A stretch of 28,927 nucleotides of DNA, from NCBI GenBank assembly GCA_001247695.2, contig LGRX02010037.1, forward strand, positions 1 through 28,927, given 5' to 3'. The stretch is from Cymbomonas tetramitiformis. Taxonomy: Eukaryota > Chlorophyta > Pyramimonadophyceae > Pyramimonadales > Pyramimonadaceae. Below the pieces are notes generated by a model, which worked only from the letters and a program-made list of their open reading frames with translations, was not told the origin of the DNA and did not search any database. Below, one piece after another: positions 1 to 7,724 of this stretch. The translations under genes were made by a program, and so were the position numbers. Within the stretch, counting starts at the first letter, position 1. Every line of letters begins with the position of its first letter.

Positions 1-1
1 G

Positions 2-3000
2 ACGAAAACCATCAACCCAAGAAAGGCGAAGCGTTCCGAACCGGAAGCAGTATCCAAAACGTCGGGATATGGGCCCAACAATACTGCGGAAAGCGTGACA
101 AAGATCGGGGATCTGATGGACCCCGCCAACGAATGCAGGTGTGGGAGGCGCTGTCTGTCCCAATTCGAGTATCGTCCCGTGCAGGCGTACTTACGTGAGA
201 AGTCTACGCTAAACGGTCGCCAGTTCAAGGAGAACATCGTCGCGGAGCTCACTCGTGCGCGTAGGTTCAAGCCCGGTTCGCAGAAGCTTGAAATAGAGAT
301 GTTCGACTCGCTGACGTTCCTGGGCAAGAAAGTCTGCAAGGATGCGTTTCGACGACTGCACTTTATTCCCGAAAGCACATGGTTCAAGTGGCACGCGCAC
401 GTGTGTGGGGGCGGCATGCTGGAGAGCACAAGGAAGAGGAATTTGACGCTGTACAACGACCCGACGAACCTGAACTGGACTTATTTCTTGGAGTACGCTG
501 CTCACGAGCTGTTGCCGTTGGCGGAGCCACAAACTCAAAACGGCAAACTCCAAATGAATCCGATCCGACCAGCCGATTGTTATGCCGCATACAAGCTTAT
601 GCGTCGCGGCGTTTATCAGGTTAAAATCACGCAGTTTCGCAAGTATCTGCGCGAGTACCTCCGCGCGAAGCATATTACCATGCGCAAGCGGAAGGATTGT
701 GCAGGTAAGTGCACGACATGCGAAATCTTGACGAAGCAGCGCCGTGCTGTAAAGGACTTGGAGGACCTGGAGGACTGGAAGACGCTTAACGACGCGCACC
801 GGAGTGATTATCGAAATGAGAGAGCTCGGTACAATAACACCCGTGCTGATAGTGCCAACCAGTTCGGCATCAGTGACTCGTATTGTTTCGACGGGGCGGC
901 AAACAACAACACCGTTTGTCCGCACTTCCCCGTGAAGGTCAAGGCGATGAGCGACAAAGCTGGAAGTTTCTTCCACCTTCATCTGCAAGCAGTCGTGATG
1001 CACGGCACGGTGTTGTGCATGTGTTTACTTATGCCATGGGTTCCTGGCAAAGACGTGAACATGTGCCTCACGACGCTCAATATTCTGCTACGGTATGTGG
1101 TGGAGAACACGGAGCGGCACTTTCGGCAAACATGCCACGTGCAAATGGACGGAGGGTCGGGAAACTGGAACCGGCATGTTTTCGCCTTCTTCTGCATCCT
1201 GGTTCACCACGGGCTGTACAAAGAGATCTACCTACACCGTCTGCCCGTAGGCCACTCCCACAACGACGTCGATGGCTTTTTCGGGTTGCTGAAGATGCTG
1301 TTGTGGGGTAAGACCGCGGATAAAAAGGCCATTGGTTCATATCTTTGGAACAGTGGATTGCCTTTCTCTTTGCCTGGACGATAACAACCATCAACAAGCA
1401 CACGTACGTCGTCGGCTGCAACTTGGACTTCAAATCGTGGATCGACCCGCACTTGAACGAAGAGTTTGGTGGCCACGCTGGACGAGACCGCAAGGTGCAT
1501 ACTTGGGGCTTTTACGTCGCTCCGGACAAGCTCGTCCGAGCGAAGTACAAGTTTGGTGACAGGTTCATGGAATGGCTACCAAGTGGCGTGGACGAGGACC
1601 CGAACCTTGGGCTGATTATTTGTACCAGTTATCCCGACGTCGACTCCGCCCCGGGCTATATGGACAACCCGGAATGGAAGCGCAAGGGGAAGGGAAACAA
1701 GGTATTGGACATGGAGCAAACAACGCGGAGCTGTCTATTGGGACCCCGAGCCGCAACGCCAGATCTGGTGAGCCAACAACGACACGAGGAATTGAAAGCA
1801 ACCTTCCCCTTGCCTTTGAAGGTGGAGGCCGTGCGAGAGCGACATCCCGAGCGATTACCTCCGAAGTGGGACCTTTCACTGCTGCTGACACGTGCGCATA
1901 CCCGCGCATCTACAGTCAAATGCGATGGGATCTTGAAGACGCGGTATGCTAAGGCGGAGCAGTTCAATGTATGTTTCGACGGCGTGACGCATAAGAAACA
2001 AGTGGTGGAGAAAGAAGTCCTGAAAAATATTGACGTCAACGAGGTTGTGGCTTTTATGCGCGAGGCCAAGTATTGTACTGAGCTGATTTCCAGAAGGTAA
2101 GACGACCGTTTACCAGCCTAGTGCGATCTCATTTATACCTTATTTATATTTATTTTGTCATTGTTGTCCTTCAAGTGTATAGAGAAGTTTCAAACTAGGG
2201 TTCGCTTACGCAGGTACGAGGATAAACACTTACACCGAGTGTTATCTGAGCGGAATGCTGAACTGCGGGGTCTTACGACCAAGACCAAGAAGTTGGAACG
2301 CCTGATCCAGCTTTTGAAGGCAGAAGATGCGGGTGAAGAAGCTCCCGCAGTTCGTGCAGAGGCAGAAGAAGCTGGTGAAGAAGCTCCCGCAGTTCGTGCA
2401 GAGGCAGGTGTGCGTGAAGCAAATGGAAAGAGGAGTCGGAGAGGAGATCCACCTGCTGCTCGCAAGAGGTTTTCAGGCGCACAAAGGCAAAACAGGGCGC
2501 GCAGAACTGCACCCGCCTCCGAAGGCGACAGCGATGATACTGATATGGAGATGGATCTTGCCACTCGCAGTCGGAGTCGGCAGGTTGCAGCGCGCAAGAA
2601 GAAGCCTGGAAAGCAGCCAAAACAGCAGAAACAGCCCAGCAGCAGTGAGGGCACGGATGATGGCGACGATGAGCACTCCTCCGGTGTTGACGAGAGTCTA
2701 TATGACCGTGGGATGCGTTTGGCATCGCAGAAGGAACACTTGGCAGCCGACTACCGGTTCGAGGACATGACTGTGGGCAGCTATGCCGTGACCGTTGCAG
2801 GCGGGGAAGCCAGCGACAAGTGTTGGTTCAACGTTATGCTCCCGGACGGCGGTAAGTCACCCCCACTCCATTTCGTGGAGGTGGTGGGGCAGCATGCCTC
2901 ACGGAAGGAGATAACCTGGCAGTTCTGGTTGCCAGCACAGTCACGGAGAACGTTCGAGACGGTAGAACAACTCTATGAGGCTGGAGCTTTCGTACGGGGT

Positions 3001-3123
3001 GCCCGCACCCTTCGCATGAAGTCTACATTTGACGTGAACGAGGTGTTGACATGCTGGGATGAGACCGCAAAATCTGGTGTTCAAGGCGGAATTCCAGGTT
3101 GTGAGGAGAAAGCTGAGCTTTAA
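2..3123 (+). CDS. DUF7869-like transposon-associated protein, 5' partial, with frame break
   Basis: The reading frame is open from base 2 of the window, so the N-terminus lies outside. In order it encodes a CRCGRRC cluster near base 130; a mid-domain (about 555-720) ending in CAGKCTTC; and a core with candidate acidic residues at CFDGA (890-892), QMDGG (1148-1150) and VGHSHNDVDGFFG (about 1247-1282). That layout matches DUF7869-type proteins, which are linked to mobile elements and probably have an RNase-H-like fold. The frame then changes between about 1308 and 1345: the first frame stops near 1384, while a second frame carries the expected downstream sequence (SLEQW onward) to 2096. An intron at 2097-2198 (GTAAGA...CTAG) joins it in phase to 2199-3123. 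That last part holds a coiled coil (about 2205-2325), a 14-residue repeat, acidic and basic low complexity, and a final globular domain. The frame change may be a real indel, an assembly error or a non-canonical intron. The family call is moderately sure; activity is not shown. Confidence 0.62.
2097..2198 (+). other. Predicted spliceosomal intron (102 nt)
   Basis: The donor is AG|GTAAGA and the acceptor is AAACTAG|G. Removing these bases joins the two frames in phase and recreates an AGG codon. The interval is T-rich, unlike its flanks. Confidence 0.6.
2329..2412 (+). repeat. 42-bp in-frame tandem repeat, 2 copies
   Basis: Two nearly identical 42-bp units start at 2329 and 2371. They encode a repeated 14-residue acidic segment (AGEEAPAVRAEAEE) directly after the coiled coil. 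The unit length is a multiple of three, so the frame is kept. Confidence 0.85.
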
Positions 3124-3741
3124 AAAGCACTGCTGGAGAACTCTGAAGAGTAAATAAGTGCAGTCAAGAGTTCGTATGTGCATGCATGTACACATGTGGT
3201 TGTGCTTACACCCTAAATTGGTGTTACCACTTAGGGTTTCCCCCGCTAGAGGGCCATTTGCTCCAGAAATCTGCACGGAGATGCAAGTGCTTGATAGTTT
3301 ATTTGTTCAAATATGTTTTATGGCAAACTACATTATAACATAGCACGTGACGGGTCCATTAGCAAGAACCTTTACATATGTTACCCGCCCTTTGTGAATA
3401 CGCGTGTGATAAAGCATAGGGTTTGAGGGGGGTTTTGGCAAAATTGTGCCTGAAATCGATGAAAATATCAAACATACGATAAACAGGTACATATTTTTCC
3501 CTTTTTACTTCCATTTTATAACCTTTAATCTCGATCTAATACCATATGTGGATTTTTGGAACACTCCTCAATATGCCTAAGAGTCACGCGTAAGAATTCT
3601 GAAAACCCCGCCTCATACGATGAGAAAAACTTCCAAAATTATAACCACCCTATTTTTTGGGCATGATATGTTTAAAATAATGTAAAAAACATCAAAACAA
3701 TGACCTTCAAAAAATCTTCCAATTTAGAGCGCATCTTCCAA
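3124..3741. other. Gene-free AT-rich spacer
   Basis: No coding frame of quality is visible between the stop of the DUF7869-like gene and the end of the minus-strand Gag gene. The stretch is AT-rich with homopolymer runs. At its right end two 19-bp direct repeats (3714-3732 and 3733-3751) begin ATCTTCCAATT and overlap the end of the Gag frame. No LTR shared with the right flank of that Gag gene was found by eye. Confidence 0.6.
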
Positions 3742-3751
3742 TTAAGAGCGA
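3714..3751. repeat. 19-bp direct repeat, 2 copies, at the Gag stop
   Basis: Two 19-bp units (3714-3732, 3733-3751) differ at only two bases or so. The second supplies the last codons and the TAA stop (3742-3744) of the minus-strand Gag frame. Confidence 0.75.
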
Positions 3752-4878
3752 TCGTCGTTGTTGGGGCATTCAGCATGCCAGTGCTTCAAACCACTCCGTG
3801 CACACACCGCATTCCTGCAGTGGGGCACGAAGGCACCACTCTTCTTGTCAAATGAGACAGGAGGAGCGGTGCCAAGCGGCTGAACACCAGCACGATGATG
3901 CTTAGCAGCAGAGCGGGTAAGGTGCTTGCCCGCAGGCGGTGGCCCCTCCCGCTTCTGCCGCTTCAGGTCACGAATGTCCTGTTGCATGCGCTCCAGCTGC
4001 TTCTGCAGACTGGACAACGCCGCAGCCAGGTCAGACGCGCCATCGCCGAACGACAGAGCAAAGACAGGGGCGTCAGAGACTTTCAGGCCGTGGCGGAACT
4101 GCTCCCGCACACGAGCCTGAATAGTCAGGAGAGACACGCCCTGCCGCTGGTCAGCTCGAGCCAGAGAGTTAGCCAAATCACGGTACAGCCACGAATCGCC
4201 GAGAGCCTTTAGAAACTGCCGCTTCACCGCGTCCTCTGGCAAGTTGTGGGAACGCTGAACGTCCCTCAACAGGCCATTGAACTCGCGGATGCCACGGTCA
4301 GGATCTTTGCTGCTGGGGATGCGAACCGCCAGCAGCAACTCAAAAGAGTCAAAGGGTTCCGAGCGTTCCTGGAGCATGCGCACCACCTCAAGGGCAGCGC
4401 GCTTGCCATCTCCAGGAACGTCGGACCCAGAGGCCTCAAGCCAGTCACGAGCAGGTGAGCCAGGGCGAGCCAGAAATGTCAGAGCCGAGAGCAGCAATTC
4501 ATTGGCCTCATGCCTAGCCTCAACTGCCATGTCGGTCAAGTCAAACAGGGGAGCAAACGCCGATGATTGAAGCACGAACTGCGTGCGTAACTCATGCATC
4601 AATTGTGAAAAAATGTCCACCGCGTCTGTCTCTGTCCCTGCAAAGCGCGCCGATTTCTCTCCCAGAATTTTAGTGGCAACGGTCTTGGCAACTTTTCTGT
4701 CGAAATTTTCCCGAGCCAACTGCCTGCATTTGTCCAGAACTTCCCTCGCAGCTGCGGTGGTCGGAGCCGGCAGCTGCGGGGTGTGTGGTGTCGCAGAATG
4801 CTGCGCACCCACATCATCGAAAATGGTTTCTAATCTACGGACGCGAGACCGCGTCATGTTGTTCGTTGTGGTAACCAT
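3742..4878 (-). CDS. Retroelement Gag-like nucleocapsid protein (378 aa)
   Basis: The ATG at 4878 (reading MVTTTNNMTRS) opens a 378-residue frame. It aligns along most of its length with the N-terminal half of the LTR-element protein at 7725-10028: IFDDV near the start, ENFDRKVAK, GEKSARFAG, EANELLLSA, DWLEAS, DGKR, AVRI, DQR and LLTIQ. Residues 1-300 are the helical Gag-like region, followed by a short coiled coil (LQKQLERMQQDIRDLK) and a basic linker. A zinc knuckle with non-standard spacing sits at the C-terminus: C354-X4-C359-X6-H366-X4-C371. It would package element RNA in a particle. The frame stops seven residues after the knuckle, in a 19-bp repeat, so truncation is likely. No protease, reverse transcriptase or integrase frame is adjacent, and no LTRs were found for this copy. 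Confidence 0.72.
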   Translation of the reverse strand: MVTTTNNMTRSRVRRLETIFDDVGAQHSATPHTPQLPAPTTAAAREVLDKCRQLARENFDRKVAKTVATKILGEKSARFAGTETDAVDIFSQLMHELRTQFVLQSSAFAPLFDLTDMAVEARHEANELLLSALTFLARPGSPARDWLEASGSDVPGDGKRAALEVVRMLQERSEPFDSFELLLAVRIPSSKDPDRGIREFNGLLRDVQRSHNLPEDAVKRQFLKALGDSWLYRDLANSLARADQRQGVSLLTIQARVREQFRHGLKVSDAPVFALSFGDGASDLAAALSSLQKQLERMQQDIRDLKRQKREGPPPAGKHLTRSAAKHHRAGVQPLGTAPPVSFDKKSGAFVPHCRNAVCARSGLKHWHAECPNNDDRS

Positions 4879-5447
4879 GATAGAGAGAGACAGGGGAGAA
4901 GGTTGAGCTAAACAGGGAGATGGCGTAAGAACTCTTACAGCGGCCAGATATTTTTTGTAGAAGTCTCAGCTGACGAGATCGAAACATACAGGTCGTGAGC
5001 GGAACAATGAGAGCGGCCAAAATAAGTCACGTGTGGAACGACCTCGCCGGAGCCAGCGGCGCACGAAACAGATCAACTCTCCTGGCGACGATACTGCTGT
5101 AATAAAAAAAACAATCCGTCACCAACTGCTGATCTCCTGCGCAGCGAAGGCGAGCACAACGCGTGCCGCCATCACTGCCATGTTAAAAGGCCATACCGCA
5201 AAAGTAATACACCACCGCCCAAGTGGGCGCTCAACCCCTCCTACGTCCTACTTAGCCGAACATGGCAACAGCAAGGCGCTGTGCCATCATCAGAATCACC
5301 GGAAAGCCGGTGCGGGCCATAACCTGCGAGGAAGACAGATACGCTGTCCGGCTAAGCTCGCTAGGAAACAAACTGATAATCTCATAAACAGTGTCTGGCC
5401 GAGGCTTTATGCTCTCGGAAACCCAGACAGTAAACAATGACTGTACT

Positions 5448-5478
5448 ACTGTACTGTACTACTACTGTACAGTACAGT
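5448..5478. repeat. Perfect 11-bp inverted repeat
   Basis: ACTGTACTGTA at 5448-5458 is exactly complementary to TACAGTACAGT at 5468-5478, with a 9-nt loop. It lies within GTACT-rich sequence. It could form a cruciform or hairpin; the function is unknown. Confidence 0.8.
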
Positions 5479-5580
5479 GCTAGGATGTCACGGACACGAA
5501 ACGGAAGCAGGGTCAGGCTAGGGGCTAGTCAGAGCCCATAATAACTAAGCCTAAACCCGAAGTTCAGCAATGACGAGTGG

Positions 5581-5619
5581 ACTGCACCCAACAGTTACCA
5601 GCTGTTTCATGGGTGCAGT
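5581..5619. repeat. Hairpin with 10-bp outer stem
   Basis: ACTGCACCCA (5581-5590) pairs fully with TGGGTGCAGT (5610-5619). Inside, ACAG and CTGT can extend the stem. No gene is nearby and no family is recognised. Confidence 0.65.
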
Positions 5620-5860
5620 ATCTTGCCTTCGGGTCTGGAGATAACTCCATCCAGCCCTACAGCATCTTGTCTTATCCTGCTCCCTTATCTATCGCAATCA
5701 CTGACATTTTCCACGCACATGTGTTTGGAAAATGGTATGTACATTATCATACTCATAGTAGATATTTAAGTTAATCAATTCACTTTGAATCAGTGAATGT
5801 TAATACATACAATGCAGTGTGTGTGTATGCATGCAGTGCTTATTGATTAGCACTTTTGTC

Positions 5861-5880
5861 AGTGTGTGTGTGTGTGTGTG
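5861..5880. repeat. (GT)10 microsatellite
   Basis: Ten uninterrupted GT units sit in AT-rich non-coding DNA, next to a shorter GT-rich tract around 5815-5825. Confidence 0.9.
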
Positions 5881-6440
5881 TTAACTTTTACACACTTTAC
5901 AGTAGGATATGTTCTGGATATTACAATATCCTAGACAATTCATCATGTAAGATAGTCAGCATACCATGCACTGAATACATCTAACATGATATATCAAGTT
6001 TAGGGATTATTGTAATTCCATAATAATCTTATTACAAAATGAGTTGCTGGGTATATTTCACATACAGCTCCGGTGAGCATCCTTCCAGTAATCCACAGTA
6101 GAACAATATGTTGTCCGAGGAGTATCTCGACTCCACCGGGTCACATTGAACTAATTACTGTGTTTAAGATTACTGAATAGGCACCTTATACTGTATGGGT
6201 TCTAATATAGTTTAGCATGCATGCACTGCAATGTGCTTATGCAATGTTCATGTATTACAGCATGATGCTAGTATACCAGTTGCTAACGTGATCAAACTGA
6301 TATATATACACTACAGCTGGTATCGTGATCAAGCTGTATTATTAATGCATGCACAATTCACAATGTTGCAATCACTCAGCATAAAATGTATACATGGTAT
6401 AATAATGCATGTACTGCATGTTGGTGATTGCTGCAAGTAA

Positions 6441-6524
6441 ATGGTGTGCCCAACTTAGACAATGTTGTGCCCAACTTAGACAATGATGTGCCCAACTTAG
6501 ACAATGGTGTGCCCAACTTAGACA
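6441..6524. repeat. 21-bp tandem repeat, 4 copies
   Basis: Four units of 21 bp (ATGgTGTGCCCAACTTAGACA) start at 6441, 6462, 6483 and 6504. They vary only at the fourth base (g, t, a, g). Confidence 0.92.
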
Positions 6525-6891
6525 ATGATCCACACTCACATATTGTGCACACATTATTATATTTCTGATGAGCATGAATGCTGATGATTAAGAATATTTG
6601 TGCAGTTGATCTTAGCAACATCTCGACATCATCATCATCGCAAATTGAAATCTTTCATAGCACGCTGCAAATAACTCATGCAAAAGGGCGTGCTGCTGAT
6701 GAAAAGCATGTATTGTCGTCGCCATTAATCAGTGCATTATACGAGCGCTGACATGTATACGGATCAAAATTCCGTCGATGACCACTATGCCATATATCAT
6801 TCTGAACAATTTTCGAGCGTGATTCATACAAGCGCGCGCATGTAATTGGTATGCATGCTGTAAGCTGCGATCCACTTTTGCAAAAATATGC

Positions 6892-6957
6892 GACCATCGC
6901 GCATGCTGCCAACTGCAAATTAGTGACCATCGCGCATGCTGCCAACTGCAAATTAGT
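6892..6957. repeat. 33-bp tandem repeat, 2 identical copies
   Basis: The units 6892-6924 and 6925-6957 are identical and begin GACCATCGCGCATGCTGCCA. A partial echo (TATCGCGCAT) follows. Confidence 0.9.
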
Positions 6958-7256
6958 ATATCGCGCATCAACATGTATGAAGCCGTACAAAAAGCAATTT
7001 GGTGCAATCATGAAAATCGTGATGCTGCGCTGATGACTTTCCGCGCGGAAACGATTCCACTGATGATTATGTTTCCACGTCGCATCTGCGAACATGTATA
7101 CATTTGCGAACCATTTATGCGAGTATGTCTCTTTGCTGCGCAGATGTATGCCATATGCACACCTTATCGTGTAGTATGTGCGATCAGCTGTTTCTGCGAG
7201 TGCGCTTCTGTGAACGCGAAAATTTTCTCGCACGCTATCTTCGCTATTGCAGCGGT

Positions 7257-7261
7257 ATATC
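7257..7261. repeat. Target-site duplication, left copy
   Basis: ATATC directly abuts the left LTR and is repeated exactly at 10629-10633, beyond the right LTR. Five base pairs is a usual duplication length for LTR-retrotransposon integrases. Confidence 0.88.
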
Positions 7262-7472
7262 TGTCAGATATATAGTCGGGTGTATATATCGGATAACGGA
7301 GAATAAACCCTGTGGTAAGGGTTTCGATATCAGAACCGGTAAAAGTCTCAGATTGATAAAAGAGATACACATAAATACTAACGGGTGTTTCCCGTCTACT
7401 GATGACGGTCACCCAGCCTACTATAGGAAGTGACAGGTGACAGTCTTTACTGTCGGTGTGTCACATCCAGCA
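7262..7472 (-). repeat. 3' LTR of the Gag-only element (left copy)
   Basis: This 211-bp copy is base-for-base identical to 10418-10628 as far as can be read. It contains small inverted repeats, for example AACCCT/AGGGTT on the minus strand and ACGGG/CCCGT, which may form hairpins in RNA. Confidence 0.92.
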
Positions 7473-7724
7473 CACCACCTAGGGTGGTGACCGGAGCTAG
7501 TAGTGAACGAAGCAAACAAACTCCCTACTCAACTTCAGGAGGAAACTGTAGCACAACTGGGGGCCTGTACTCTTGGTCAGGGCGGTCCCAGGTCACAGCA
7601 AGATTGTCAGATACTGCTGTTACTTTGCTAAAACCCTAAACACAGCTCAAACTCAGAGAGCCCTTCTGCACATCTAGGAGGCTACACTACAGCTAACTCC
7701 CAGGCAGGCACGGCGTGACTAATT
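7473..7724 (-). other. 3' non-coding part of the Gag-only element
   Basis: These 252 bases separate the Gag stop from the 3' LTR. Where a polypurine tract is expected, next to the LTR, there is instead a near-perfect palindrome (CACCACCTAGGGTGGTG, 7473-7489). No other feature is seen. Confidence 0.5.

Larger units (their letters stand above)
4879..7256. other. Non-coding AT-rich flank with scattered repeats
   Basis: 4879-5440 is probably 5' untranslated or flanking sequence of the minus-strand Gag gene; no LTR is recognisable. From 5440 to 7256 the DNA is AT-rich and without a convincing gene. It holds an 11-bp inverted repeat, a hairpin, a GT microsatellite and two short tandem arrays, listed separately. 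Short open frames here have no recognisable protein features and several run through the repeats. Confidence 0.6.

Noticed and set aside
209..1003. 264-codon minus-strand frame opposite the DUF7869-like gene
   Set aside because: Antisense shadow; the plus strand holds the recognised motifs.
1308..1353. 46-nt GTAAGA...CAG intron in the DUF7869-like gene
   Set aside because: Splice sites look good, but removal leads into the wrong frame (VDCLSLCLDDN), not the one carrying the conserved continuation.
7262..7472. Hammerhead-ribozyme (retrozyme) signature in the LTR
   Set aside because: CTGATGA occurs on the plus strand and CTGATA...CGAAAC on the minus strand, but neither has the full core of CUGAUGA, stem II, GAAA and a GUH cleavage site in order.
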